Of a stretch of 64,000 nt of DNA, positions 28,341 to 37,231 are shown piece after piece; the stretch's first letter is position 1; each line of letters opens with the position of its first letter. The position numbers and the translations under genes were made by a program. Below the pieces are notes generated by a model. It made no database searches and had not been told where the DNA came from. It saw nothing but the letters and a program-made list of their open reading frames with translations. The DNA comes from Agrobacterium larrymoorei. GTDB taxonomy: Bacteria > Pseudomonadota > Alphaproteobacteria > Rhizobiales > Rhizobiaceae. The stretch covers positions 1,304,501-1,368,500 of the forward strand of contig NZ_JAUTBL010000002.1 in the NCBI RefSeq assembly GCF_030819275.1. Reading direction: 5' to 3'.

Positions 28341-29033
28341 TTGAAAAGAAAAATCGAATTGTTCTGGCAGCGTTATGCGGAGCTGAAAAGCGCAGTTATT
28401 CGCAATGAAGCGCCCAAGGTTGCCGCCCTCGATAAAGAGCTCGACACTCTGCTCGACAGTATTATCGGCAGAAAGAACGCCTCCTCTGCGGAAATTCTTG
28501 AACAGTTCCGCTTTGCCATCGACCTTCTGAATGAGGAGGCAGAGGATATCGGTTGCGTTCAGCGTAATGCCGACGTTTTGCGCAGGCTTGTCGATCGCTA
28601 TATCGGCGCTGGACTGCCGCGCGATGGAAGTGCTCCGGATGGCGATGATGCGCCTTGGAGCCCCTATATCATATTGGATGAAGACCGGCTGGAAGACCTG
28701 GACGATCGTGTCGTCGTCGTTTCCCCCGGCTACCGCATCAACTATACGAACTCCGCCAATGCTGCTTCGCTCCACTCGGATCGTAGTGAGATCATTGGCA
28801 AGCATATTGCCGAACTCGTTGGGATCCACCACTTCCAACTGGCATTCCGCGAGAAGCTCGACGCGTGCTTCAAGGGCGAGGCTGAGAAATACACCTATGC
28901 CGAAGACGCGCTCGGTCATACCGTGGTCAAGTCCTTCGAAATGTCTCCATGCTATTCACCTTCTTACAAACTCGTTGGCGCCATCGTGGTGGTCAAAGAG
29001 TTGGAAGATCGTCGCACACGCGTGGTAGCGTAA
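28341..29033 (+). CDS. PAS-domain protein, first of a tandem pair
   Basis: About 230 residues, with a helical N-terminal half (about 1-85) and one PAS domain at about 125-220 (VVVVSPGYRINYTNSANAASL...GKHIAELVG...VVKELED). There is no kinase, GGDEF, EAL or DNA-binding domain. The start is taken as TTG 28341, 9 nt after GGGGAG; an upstream TTG at 28302 is possible. It resembles the next gene in length and layout, so the pair look like diverged duplicates. Ligand and partner are unknown. Confidence 0.75.
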   Translation: MKRKIELFWQRYAELKSAVIRNEAPKVAALDKELDTLLDSIIGRKNASSAEILEQFRFAIDLLNEEAEDIGCVQRNADVLRRLVDRYIGAGLPRDGSAPDGDDAPWSPYIILDEDRLEDLDDRVVVVSPGYRINYTNSANAASLHSDRSEIIGKHIAELVGIHHFQLAFREKLDACFKGEAEKYTYAEDALGHTVVKSFEMSPCYSPSYKLVGAIVVVKELEDRRTRVVA

Positions 29034-29219
29034 GTAGGCGAATTAAGTTTTTATCTGGCGCTTCGCAGTCTAACTGCGCCTTTCATCACCCCACTACTAT
29101 AAATCGTATATTGACGAGAGCGTTACGGTGAGTACTGCTGTACCGTAATTCTGCGGCTCATTCATCGTGTGGCCGGGAAAATGTTTCCGGATTTTTCGCA
29201 CTAAGCGTGGGTAGACACT

Positions 29220-29939
29220 GTGCTCCAGGATTTTTTTCAAGCTTTTGCGATCAAAAGCCTTCAGCTGCGGCAGGCCATCAACCAAAGCGAGGATGGGCTT
29301 GTCCAGTCGTTTGACAGAGAGCTTCAAGCGATCGTCGACGACATCCTGGCTTACAAGGCGTCTAGCCGGGACGAACTCCATCGGCAATTCGAGTTTCTCT
29401 GCATGCTGGTTCGACAAGAAGCCGACGACAGGCTTGCGGTTGTGCGCAGGATCGTGACGATGTCCGGGCTGATCGACCGATATTTCCGCGATCATTCGGA
29501 TCCGTACGATGTGGATTTCTCTCCTGCAATCGCGCGGCCAGCCAAGGCCATAGCACCAGCCTATTATGAGCAGCCGCTTTTCAACGAAGCAATCCTTGAT
29601 AGTCTTGACGATAACATCATCGTCGTCACACACGATTACCGCTACCTCTATACCAATCATGCCTATGCAAAATCGAAGAACCGGGCGCGCTTGTCGCTGA
29701 TCGGCTGCCACGTCACCGAGTTCATTGGTGAAGATGGATTCTACTTGCAGGCAAAACCTGCACTCGATCGGTGCTTTGCAGGTGAGAAGGTCGGTTACAT
29801 TCATCACACTCACCGCGACGGGCAGCGATTTGCAACGCGCTGCCGGATGACGCCCCTGCGCGCCTCCACCAATCACGTCATGGGCGCAGTGGTGGTGTTG
29901 AGCGATATTGAGGAGATGGCGACACTGGAATGTGGTTGA
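29220..29939 (+). CDS. PAS-domain protein, second of a tandem pair
   Basis: A 239-residue protein with a helical N-terminal half (repeated ELQAIVDDILAYKASSRDEL-type helices, about 30-90) and a C-terminal PAS domain at about 130-232 (NIIVVTHDYRYLYTNHAYAK...GCHVTEFIGEDGF...VVVLSDIEEM). It starts with GTG 29220 and has no output domain. It lies 186 nt after its paralogue. Such stand-alone PAS proteins may sense a signal for a partner encoded elsewhere; that is inference. Confidence 0.78.
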   Translation: MLQDFFQAFAIKSLQLRQAINQSEDGLVQSFDRELQAIVDDILAYKASSRDELHRQFEFLCMLVRQEADDRLAVVRRIVTMSGLIDRYFRDHSDPYDVDFSPAIARPAKAIAPAYYEQPLFNEAILDSLDDNIIVVTHDYRYLYTNHAYAKSKNRARLSLIGCHVTEFIGEDGFYLQAKPALDRCFAGEKVGYIHHTHRDGQRFATRCRMTPLRASTNHVMGAVVVLSDIEEMATLECG

Positions 29940-29973
29940 GAGCGGGGGTCTAAGGTCTCGCTTTATGTCTTAG

Positions 29974-30837
29974 TCACACGCCGCTGAGCTTGCCGATGAT
30001 CCAGCCAAGCGAGTAGGGCGCATTGGTATCGAGAATGAGCCTTGCCGCCATGGCAAGGCAGGACATCACCAGTAGCGGGCGAATAATCTTCGCGCCATTC
30101 TTCATCGCCAATCTGGAGCCGATCTGCGCGCCAAGAAACTGCCCAAAACCCATCACAAGTCCAAGTTTCCAGAGAATTGCGCCATTCAGTGTGAATACCA
30201 GGAAGCCGCCGAAATTCGAGCCGAGGTTCAAGAGTTTCGTATGGGCGGTCGCCTTCAGCATGCCGAAGCCGGCAAGAGCGACGAATGACAGCATATAGAA
30301 GGAACCGGCTCCTGGACCGAAAATGCCATCGTAAAAACCAATCAGTGGAACCACTGTCAGACCGAAGACGAACGGCGTTATCCGGCGCTGGCTGTCAATG
30401 TCGCTGAGGTTCGGCTTGAAAGCGAAATAGATAGCGATGGCGATGAGCAGGAAAGGCATGATTGCCCTGAGAATGTCGGCCGGAACGAAGGATGCGGTGA
30501 ACGCGCCAGCCATTCCCCCGATGAGGGCCATCAACGCCATCGGAAATTGTTCTCTGAGATTGACGTGGCCTTTGCGCGCATAGGCGATGGTCGCCGAAGC
30601 GGAGCCGAACTGAGCCTGCAACTTGTTGGTCCCCAGCGCCTCCAGCGGCGGTATGCCCATGATCAACATGGCCGGCAGCACGATCAACCCTCCGCCTCCA
30701 GCAATCGAATCGACGAAGCCGGCGAAGACGGCGACAAAGAACAGTATGATGAAAAGCTGGAGAGCGACGTCTTGCACTGGGGAGGCATCCGGAGGGTTTT
30801 GCTGGCCGCTTGTGGCACCGAATGCCGCATCCCGCAA
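29974..30837 (-). CDS. TSUP-family permease (TauE/SafE)
   Basis: A 287-residue membrane protein of the TauE/SafE (TSUP) family, with eight or nine hydrophobic segments and the conserved FVDSIAGGGGLI (about 40-52) and GFYDGIFGPGAGSF (about 168-182) motifs. The family exports sulfite or organosulfonates in some bacteria; the substrate here is unknown. The frame starts at TTG 30837; an in-frame GTG about 20 codons later is an alternative start. It is divergent from the nucleoside hydrolase gene, 117 nt away. Confidence 0.88.
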   Translation of the reverse strand: MRDAAFGATSGQQNPPDASPVQDVALQLFIILFFVAVFAGFVDSIAGGGGLIVLPAMLIMGIPPLEALGTNKLQAQFGSASATIAYARKGHVNLREQFPMALMALIGGMAGAFTASFVPADILRAIMPFLLIAIAIYFAFKPNLSDIDSQRRITPFVFGLTVVPLIGFYDGIFGPGAGSFYMLSFVALAGFGMLKATAHTKLLNLGSNFGGFLVFTLNGAILWKLGLVMGFGQFLGAQIGSRLAMKNGAKIIRPLLVMSCLAMAARLILDTNAPYSLGWIIGKLSGV

Positions 30838-30954
30838 CCGCTTTTGCAGACAGGGCCAATGGAGGAATGGAAAAGATTGCGCAGCACGCCTGGCAGGTTA
30901 TTGTGCGCCGAACGCTGCATTGAAGCTGGCAGCTATATTTGAATGAGGACAGGC

Positions 30955-31914
30955 ATGCATAAAGTAATTTTCGATACGGATCCGGGCATTGACGATGCAA
31001 TGGCGTTGCTTTTTCTGCACCGTCACCCTGATATCGACCTCATCGGGGTCACCACTGTCTTTGGCAACGCGCCGATCGAGATTACGACCCGCAATGCGCA
31101 GTTCCTCAAGCAGCAATGGATGATTGACGCCCCTGTAGCGAAGGGCGCTGGCAAGACATTCGATCCCTCGCGTCCGGACGGCCATTTCCCTACCTTCATT
31201 CACGGCGATGATGGGCTTGGCAATATCGGTGTGCCTGAGACGGTTGACGTGCCGCTCGATCCGCGCACGGCCCATCATTTCATCATCGATACCGTCAAGG
31301 CCAATCCCGGTGAGGTAACGCTGATTGCCGTAGGTCGCATGACGAACCTGGCGCTTGCCCTGAAGACCGATCCCGATTTCGCTGCCCTGGTGAAAGAGGT
31401 GATCATCATGGGTGGTGCCTTCGATATCAACGGCAATGTCAGCCCCGCTGCAGAAGCGAATATTCACGGTGATCCAGAGGCGGCCGATCTTGTCTTCACC
31501 GCACCCTGGCCCGTGACCGTAATCGGTCTGGACGTCACGACGAAAACGGTCATGACCTCCGGCTTCCTGGCGGAAATGGTGAAGGAAAATGGCGCGGCTG
31601 TGCAGCTGCTGTCCGACCTCTCTCAGTTCTACATCAGTTTCTACAATATGCGCACGGGTGACGGCATGGTCGTCCATGATTCTTGCGCCTGCGTTTATCT
31701 GACGAACCCTGAACTTTTCGAAACACGAAGCGGCGCGATCCGCGTCGTGTGCGGCGGTCTTGCAGACGGTCAGACGATCCAAAAGCCGGACGGCATTACC
31801 TTCCCACCGGGCGATTGGGACGGTCATCCAAGCCAGAAGATTTGCACCAAGATCGAACCGGATCGTGTGCTTTCGGTCATTCGCTCTGCAATTGTGCGTG
31901 GTGAACGTGGCTGA
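30955..31914 (+). CDS. Inosine/uridine-preferring nucleoside hydrolase
   Basis: A 319-residue hydrolase that cleaves the N-glycosidic bond of nucleosides for purine/pyrimidine salvage. The family Asp cluster DTDPGIDDAMAL is at 7-18 (calcium-binding Asp residues), followed by VTTVFGNAPIEITTRNA near 37-53 and the calcium-site segment VHDSCAC near 240. ATG 30955 has AGGA 6 nt upstream; 12 nt upstream an in-frame ATG is possible but has no SD. It is a single-gene unit followed by a weak hairpin. Confidence 0.9.
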   Translation: MHKVIFDTDPGIDDAMALLFLHRHPDIDLIGVTTVFGNAPIEITTRNAQFLKQQWMIDAPVAKGAGKTFDPSRPDGHFPTFIHGDDGLGNIGVPETVDVPLDPRTAHHFIIDTVKANPGEVTLIAVGRMTNLALALKTDPDFAALVKEVIIMGGAFDINGNVSPAAEANIHGDPEAADLVFTAPWPVTVIGLDVTTKTVMTSGFLAEMVKENGAAVQLLSDLSQFYISFYNMRTGDGMVVHDSCACVYLTNPELFETRSGAIRVVCGGLADGQTIQKPDGITFPPGDWDGHPSQKICTKIEPDRVLSVIRSAIVRGERG

Positions 31915-31922
31915 TTGAGTTG

Positions 31923-31944
31923 AGCCGTCGGTCGAACGGCGGCT
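31923..31944 (+). terminator. Weak terminator after the nucleoside hydrolase
   Basis: AGCCGTCG (31923-31930) pairs with CGGCGGCT (31937-31944) with one G:T pair; only a short T-run follows. Confidence 0.45.
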
Positions 31945-32167
31945 TTGCCTTGCATTTTACAAGAATCTGGCGTTATGCAGGCATCAATGGCGCAAGCCGT
32001 GTGCTGCGCCATGGACTTCGCGACAAATGTTCCGGCAACGCACCGGTCACCGCAGGGCGTGGCGGGAAAACCAATTCGTGTTTTCCAACGCTTACGCTAC
32101 AATGAACAGCACAGGTCCGATTTGTTCGTGTCGGCTTATGTTTCAAACCAAAAAACGAACGCTACTG

Positions 32168-32188
32168 TGGACCGGACAATCCGGTCCA
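32168..32188 (+). promoter_or_regulatory. Hairpin in the alaC leader
   Basis: TGGACCGG (32168-32175), ACAAT, CCGGTCCA (32181-32188): a perfect 8-bp stem ending 17 nt before the start. It has no T-run of note, so it may be an operator or a leader structure. Confidence 0.4.
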
Positions 32189-32205
32189 TTTCCATGAGGA
32201 AAGAG

Positions 32206-33426
32206 ATGGAAGAGTTTCACAAGGTCAAGCGTCTGCCGCAATACGTCTTCGAACAGGTCAACCGTTTGAAAGCGAGCGCGCGAGCGGGTGGCGCGGATAT
32301 CATTGACCTTGGCATGGGCAATCCGGATCTGCCGACGCCAAAGGCGATCGTCGACAAGCTTTGCGAAGTCGTTCAGGACCCGCGCACGCATCGTTACTCG
32401 TCCTCCAAGGGCATTCCCGGGCTTCGCCGCGCCCAGGCCGCCTATTATGCACGCCGCTTTGGAGTGAAGCTGAACCCTGATACCCAGGTCGTCGCCACGC
32501 TCGGTTCCAAGGAAGGCTTCGCCAATATGGCGCAGGCGATCACCGCGCCTGGTGATGTGATCCTATGTCCGAACCCGACCTATCCGATCCATGCCTTTGG
32601 CTTCCTGATGGCGGGTGGCGTCATCCGTTCGATGAATGTCGAGCCGGATGAAACCTTCTTCGGCCCGCTTGAGCGCGCTGTGCGCCATTCGATCCCCAAG
32701 CCGCTGGCACTGATCATCAACTACCCGTCCAACCCGACCGCCCACGTGGCGTCTCTGGATTTCTACAAGGACGTGATCGCTTTTGCGAAGAAGCACGACC
32801 TGATCGTGCTGTCCGACCTTGCCTATTCGGAAATCTATTTCGACGAGAAGAATCCGCCGCCATCGGTCCTGGAAGTGCCTGGTGCCATGGATGTATCGGT
32901 GGAATTCACCTCGATGTCGAAGACCTTCTCCATGCCCGGCTGGCGCATGGGCTTTGCGGTCGGCAATGAACGCCTGATCGCTGCGCTAACGCGTGTGAAA
33001 TCGTACCTCGATTACGGCGCCTTCACGCCGATCCAGGTTGCGGCTACACATGCGCTGAATGGCGATGGCTCGGATATCGCGGAAGTGCGCAATGTCTACC
33101 GCCGCCGCCGCGACGTGATGGTCGATACGTTCGGCAAGGCGGGTTTCGAGGTTCCGCCTCCCGCTGCCACCATGTTCGCCTGGGCGAAAATCCCGGAGAA
33201 ATTCCGGCATCTCGGTTCGCTTGAATTTTCCAAGCTGTTGATCGAGAAGGCCGACATTGCGGTTGCTCCGGGTGTTGGCTTCGGTGAAATGGGTGACGAT
33301 TACGTTCGCCTCGCGCTCGTCGAGAACGAGCACAGAATTCGTCAGGCCGCGCGCAATCTCAAGCGCTTCCTGTCGACTGCAGACGATACGTTGCACAACG
33401 TCGTCTCGCTCAACGCCCACAGATAA
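32206..33426 (+). CDS. alaC: Alanine/aspartate-type aminotransferase (AlaC-like)
   Basis: A 406-residue class I/II PLP aminotransferase. Lys239 in SMSKTFSMPGWR binds PLP; NYPSNPTAHV (about 172-181), YSEIYFD (about 207-213) and the C-terminal VRLALVENEHRIRQAARN are family marks. It matches the AlaC group, which converts glutamate and pyruvate to alanine and 2-oxoglutarate; the donor preference is inferred. ATG 32206 follows GAGGAAA closely; the open frame runs on to 31945 without coding character. hom follows 66 nt later after a strong hairpin. Confidence 0.88.
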   Translation: MEEFHKVKRLPQYVFEQVNRLKASARAGGADIIDLGMGNPDLPTPKAIVDKLCEVVQDPRTHRYSSSKGIPGLRRAQAAYYARRFGVKLNPDTQVVATLGSKEGFANMAQAITAPGDVILCPNPTYPIHAFGFLMAGGVIRSMNVEPDETFFGPLERAVRHSIPKPLALIINYPSNPTAHVASLDFYKDVIAFAKKHDLIVLSDLAYSEIYFDEKNPPPSVLEVPGAMDVSVEFTSMSKTFSMPGWRMGFAVGNERLIAALTRVKSYLDYGAFTPIQVAATHALNGDGSDIAEVRNVYRRRRDVMVDTFGKAGFEVPPPAATMFAWAKIPEKFRHLGSLEFSKLLIEKADIAVAPGVGFGEMGDDYVRLALVENEHRIRQAARNLKRFLSTADDTLHNVVSLNAHR

Positions 33427-33439
33427 GGGCAACCCGCCA

Positions 33440-33465
33440 AGGTGGCCGGTTCCGGCCACCTCTTT
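33440..33465 (+). terminator. Hairpin between alaC and hom
   Basis: AGGTGGCCGG (33440-33449) pairs with CCGGCCACCT (33452-33461); then CTTTC. The stem is perfect, but the T-run is short, so termination may be partial. Confidence 0.6.
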
Positions 33466-33491
33466 CATTAAAGCAAATCAGGAATATACCC

Positions 33492-34802
33492 ATGGCAGAT
33501 TCATTGAGAATCGGCATAGCGGGACTCGGCACTGTCGGCTCTTCGCTCGTGCGCATCCTCCAGCAGAGAAGCAACGAACTTGCGATTACCTGCGGACGCG
33601 CAATTGAGATTATTGCTGTTTCCGCGCGCGACCGTTCGCGTGATCGCGGCATTGATCTCTCGGGTATGACCTGGTTCGATACGCCGGAAGACATGGCCGA
33701 AAAGGCCGATATCGATGTTTTCGTCGAACTTGTAGGCGGCGCGTCTGGTCCGGCGGAAAGAGCCGTTCGCACCGCTTTGTCGCGTGGTCTCCATGTGGTG
33801 ACTGCCAACAAGGCATTGCTTGCAAAGCACGGTGTGGAGTTGGCCGAAATCGCAGGAGAGAAGGGCGCTCTGCTCAACTTCGAAGCGGCGGTCGCCGGCG
33901 GTATTCCGATCATCAAGGCGTTACGTGAATCGCTGACCGGTAACCATGTGTCGCGCATCTACGGCATCATGAACGGCACCTGCAACTACATCCTGACCAA
34001 GATGGAGAAGGAAGGCCTCTCCTTCGAAGTCTGCCTCAAGGAAGCGCAGCGTCTCGGCTATGCGGAGGCCGACCCGGCTTTCGACATTGAGGGGAATGAT
34101 ACCGCACACAAGCTTGCGATCCTGACGACGCTTGCTTTCGGTTCCAAGATTGCCGCCGACGATATTTATCTCGAAGGCATCACCAATATCTCCATCGAGG
34201 ACATTCAGGCAGCCGCCGATCTCGGCTATCGCATCAAGCTCCTCGGCGTCGCCCAACTGACCGAATCCGGCATCGAGCAGCGGGTACACCCGACCATGGT
34301 ACCGCTTGATTCCGTGATTGCGCAGGTGGATGGCGTGACAAACGCAGTCGCAGTGGAATCGGATATCCTCGGTGAATTGCTGATGGTTGGTCCAGGCGCC
34401 GGCGGTAACGCCACAGCCTCCGCAGTGCTCGGCGATGTCGCCGATATTGCCAAGAGCCGCCCAGGCGCACAGCAGGTTCCGGTTCTTGGCCGTCCTGCCA
34501 AGTCGCTGAGCGATTATCGCCGGGCCAAGATGAAAAGCCATGAAGGTGGCTACTTCATCCGACTGACCGTGAAGGACAAGGCCGGCGTGTTCGCCTCCAT
34601 CGCCACCCGCATGGCGGAAAACAACATCTCGCTGGAATCGATCGTCCAACGTTCTCAAGTGCCGATGGAGGAGGGAGCCCAGACGATCATCCTCGTTACG
34701 CATGCGACGATGGAAGATGCCATCCGCAAGGCCGTAAAAGCGATCAAGAGCGAGAAGTATCTGGTCAGCGAACCGCAGGTCATCCGCATCGAGCGCACGT
34801 GA
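33492..34802 (+). CDS. hom: Homoserine dehydrogenase
   Basis: A 436-residue NAD(P)-dependent enzyme that reduces aspartate semialdehyde to homoserine for Thr and Met synthesis. GIAGLGTVGSSL (about 8-19) is the nucleotide site, EAAVAGGIPIIKALRE (about 132-148) and NGTCNYIL form the substrate core, and a C-terminal ACT domain (about 350-430, TVKDKAGVFASIATRMAE) should give threonine feedback. ATG 33492 has AGGA 9 nt upstream. Confidence 0.95.
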   Translation: MADSLRIGIAGLGTVGSSLVRILQQRSNELAITCGRAIEIIAVSARDRSRDRGIDLSGMTWFDTPEDMAEKADIDVFVELVGGASGPAERAVRTALSRGLHVVTANKALLAKHGVELAEIAGEKGALLNFEAAVAGGIPIIKALRESLTGNHVSRIYGIMNGTCNYILTKMEKEGLSFEVCLKEAQRLGYAEADPAFDIEGNDTAHKLAILTTLAFGSKIAADDIYLEGITNISIEDIQAAADLGYRIKLLGVAQLTESGIEQRVHPTMVPLDSVIAQVDGVTNAVAVESDILGELLMVGPGAGGNATASAVLGDVADIAKSRPGAQQVPVLGRPAKSLSDYRRAKMKSHEGGYFIRLTVKDKAGVFASIATRMAENNISLESIVQRSQVPMEEGAQTIILVTHATMEDAIRKAVKAIKSEKYLVSEPQVIRIERT

Positions 34803-34805
34803 TGC

Positions 34806-34915
34806 GATAAGCATGGTCCAAGCAAAACTGTGCAGCGGTTTTGCGACAACGACATGCGATAACAAGGACCTAAAGCGCATGAGCGATCTGAAAGATCGCG
34901 ACGCGCTTCAGCGGC
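34806..34915. repeat. RIME-like intergenic mosaic element
   Basis: Two palindromes in a row: GCAAAAC (34822-34828) with GTTTTGC (34838-34844), and a nested pair AAGCGC (34873-34878)/GCGCTT (34903-34908) around GCGATCT (34883-34889)/AGATCGC (34893-34899). The size, the two palindromes and the ACCTAAAGCGC core match the RIME1 family of rhizobial repeats. It is not a gene. Confidence 0.65.
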
Positions 34916-34966
34916 TAGAGTTTCGCTTAGGCGCGCTCAGTCGGACACATTTCTTGGTCCAAATAT

Positions 34967-34992
34967 AGCCCGGATGCTGCCGCGTCCGGGCT
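34967..34992 (+). terminator. Hairpin downstream of hom
   Basis: AGCCCGGA (34967-34974) pairs with TCCGGGCT (34985-34992). There is no good T-run, so it may be a weak terminator or another repeat. Confidence 0.35.
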
Positions 34993-35270
34993 TATGTGTT
35001 TCAGAGGATGAGCTTGTCTGCGCGATTGAAAACTAGCGAGTCGCTACTTTGTGAGGACGCTCGGCCACCTCGGTTTTGGACTCACTTCGATGTGCGTAAA
35101 GCAGCCGGGTGCTCCCACGTTGTCAGTAATCAAACAAACATCCACCCGCTGAATTTCAACCATCTACTTCGAGGGTGATGCTGATGTCGTTCTTATCTGA
35201 ACACATCAACGAGACAGTCTTGGCGAATACCTACCGCCAAGACCGATCACCGTCGCAAACGGTTACATGC
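34993..35270. other. Gap between the hairpin and a small gene
   Basis: About 278 bp. The only candidate is a 32-codon frame from ATG 35178 after GAGGG, too short and unsupported to call. I see nothing else. Confidence 0.4.
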
Positions 35271-35504
35271 TCATGACGCGTATGCGGGAGTAGAATGGCT
35301 CTTTTCCGATGGTAGTACATATCCCGCGCAGTCGCCTTCAGCGTCATCATCCGAAGCGATGCTCTGGTTGGCGAAACAATCCTGGGATGTATTGCCTCCC
35401 TCGATCAGCGCCATCTGAATGAGATAGGTGAGGAACGTGCTCTCCTTTGGCGTGGCAAGCAGGGCTGCGCGCAAATGGTCCATCACGATATTGGTGTCAC
35501 TCAT
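35271..35504 (-). CDS. Small acidic protein, 77 aa, unrecognised
   Basis: Starts at ATG 35504 with GAGGG 7 nt upstream. The first 40 residues look helical (MDHLRAALLATPKESTFLTY...LIQMALIEGG), the last 35 are acidic and Ser-rich with two Cys. No signal peptide or known family. It lies 90 nt downstream of the SARP-like regulator and may be cotranscribed with it. The good SD supports it, but length and function leave some doubt. Confidence 0.55.
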   Translation of the reverse strand: MSDTNIVMDHLRAALLATPKESTFLTYLIQMALIEGGNTSQDCFANQSIASDDDAEGDCAGYVLPSEKSHSTPAYAS

Positions 35505-35594
35505 AATCTGCCCTCATGTGTCTTAACGCACTGAATCTAGATCAGCATCGTGATTGCAGCGTGAATCAACCAAGGGTGTTAAGTGTATATGAGG

Positions 35595-37184
35595 TTACGC
35601 GGATATAGTGTCGATCAGTCTGATACGCCGCATCGTAGTGACGGGGTAATCGTCGTCCAGAAAGCGAGCCGGCGTAAAGTCCGGTTCGAGGAGCCGCAGC
35701 TGATCGATAGCGCGTTCCGCGCGCATCGTCATTCCTTCTTGTATGTAAAGCGCGATGAGGTAGCGCAAGGGCGCGCGGAATGCCGGGCGGAGGATAAGGG
35801 CTGCCTCCGCATGACCAATGGCTGCGTTATAGTCACCCACAGCCGCAGCAGACATGCAGCAAAAAAACTCGACAAAGGCGCGGTGTTCTCCGCCTCCTGT
35901 CAGTTTCAGCGCTATTGTTGCGGACCTGCGGCTTGCGCTCAGCTTGTCGAGAACGAGTTCGGCATTGGACAGGATTGCCATGTTGATTGGGTTGAGCGGA
36001 TCGAGCTGAGCGGCTCGCTCAGCGAGCTTCAGAGATCCGCGGCTAGATCCGCCACCGAGATATTCCAGGTGCGCGCCGATACTGAGTATGCCCGGGCTAT
36101 TACCATCCTGCCGCAGAGCCTCTTGGACGAGTTCGGTGGAGGTGATTTCGTCGCCCAGAAATGCTGTGCTGCGATGCTGAAACTGAGCCATGTTGCGTAA
36201 AAACGCTCGCCAAGCGACATATTGCGGGCGTGGATCGCGCTCATAGGCATAGTTCAGATGCCTGTCTGCCTCTGCGAGGCTTTGACGATCGAAGCGGAAG
36301 ATCAGGTTGCGGGCGTTGCTGGCCAAAAGTGCTGCGCAGTTTGAAATTGCGAGATCACCCTTTCGTTCACGCAATGTGATGAGAACGGTCTGCACCAGAG
36401 TTCCGCACAGATGATGCAAGGCCTCCTCGGAAGAGCTCCCGAGATTTTCCGTGCGCGAAGCATAGAGCCTGCCGGTCTCCGCATGACTGATCGTAAAGGT
36501 GATGTGGCTACGTCGTCCCATCGTTGCTGTTCGAACGGAAACGGAAAGACCAGTGACAGGCTGACGCATGATGCCCGACGATGCATGCGGGATATGCGAA
36601 AAGATCTCAAAGTCGTCCAGGTCATGAAGCGAAGCCGTCGTCAGCGCCAATATTCGCGAGTTGATGAGCTCGCTCGGCAATTGGTGGTCGGAATGGAACT
36701 GAAAAAAGATCGCGGGCTTTGGCGGTACAGACGGACGTGGAGGATCAAACGCACTGACGCGAGCCTTTTCGGCAAGTGATGATCGTATATCGCGAATCCA
36801 GTCTTCGAATTCGGGGTCGGGAATATCGATATCGGCGAAGGCGTCATGCTCATCATTCCAATCCTGCGGCGGCTCGACGAGACGATAACTGACTTTGAAG
36901 CGTGACGGGTCGAACGCGACCTTCTCGCGGTCGGCCTGTAAGATTTCTTGATAGGGCCCGAAGGCCTTGCGAATTTCGACGAGCGTCTGGCGAAGGCTGT
37001 CCGAACCCCTTTTGGCGTCGCGATCGCTCCACAATTTGTCCTGCAGCCAGACACGGCTTCTGGAATAATGCGGTGCTGTCGCCAGAAGAACGAGGAGGCC
37101 GCGAGCCTTGGCCGATCGCGGCCCTCTGTCAATGTCATCCGGATCGGTGATCCGGAATCGACCAAAGACATTCAACGACAACAT
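35595..37184 (-). CDS. SARP/HilA-like transcriptional regulator with TPR region
   Basis: About 529 residues from ATG 37184, which has GGAGGG 6 nt upstream. The N-terminal 100 residues are a winged-helix DNA-binding domain of the SARP/OmpR type (LNVFGRFRI...ARGLLVLLA...LWLSDRDAKRGSDSLRQTLVEIRKA-like pattern), followed by a middle domain of unclear fold and a C-terminal TPR region (about 345-505, with repeated A-x-L-x-P spacing). Such regulators respond to unknown signals. Neighbours are a small acidic gene and a secreted CxxCH protein, all on the same strand. Confidence 0.78.
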   Translation of the reverse strand: MLSLNVFGRFRITDPDDIDRGPRSAKARGLLVLLATAPHYSRSRVWLQDKLWSDRDAKRGSDSLRQTLVEIRKAFGPYQEILQADREKVAFDPSRFKVSYRLVEPPQDWNDEHDAFADIDIPDPEFEDWIRDIRSSLAEKARVSAFDPPRPSVPPKPAIFFQFHSDHQLPSELINSRILALTTASLHDLDDFEIFSHIPHASSGIMRQPVTGLSVSVRTATMGRRSHITFTISHAETGRLYASRTENLGSSSEEALHHLCGTLVQTVLITLRERKGDLAISNCAALLASNARNLIFRFDRQSLAEADRHLNYAYERDPRPQYVAWRAFLRNMAQFQHRSTAFLGDEITSTELVQEALRQDGNSPGILSIGAHLEYLGGGSSRGSLKLAERAAQLDPLNPINMAILSNAELVLDKLSASRRSATIALKLTGGGEHRAFVEFFCCMSAAAVGDYNAAIGHAEAALILRPAFRAPLRYLIALYIQEGMTMRAERAIDQLRLLEPDFTPARFLDDDYPVTTMRRIRLIDTISA

Positions 37185-37231
37185 AGGCGCGCCCTCCGAA
37201 GGCAAATCACGCCTATGCATATCAGGTCATG

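Noticed and set aside
34996..35178. 60-codon plus-strand frame after the hom hairpin
   Set aside because: No ribosome site and no protein-like pattern.
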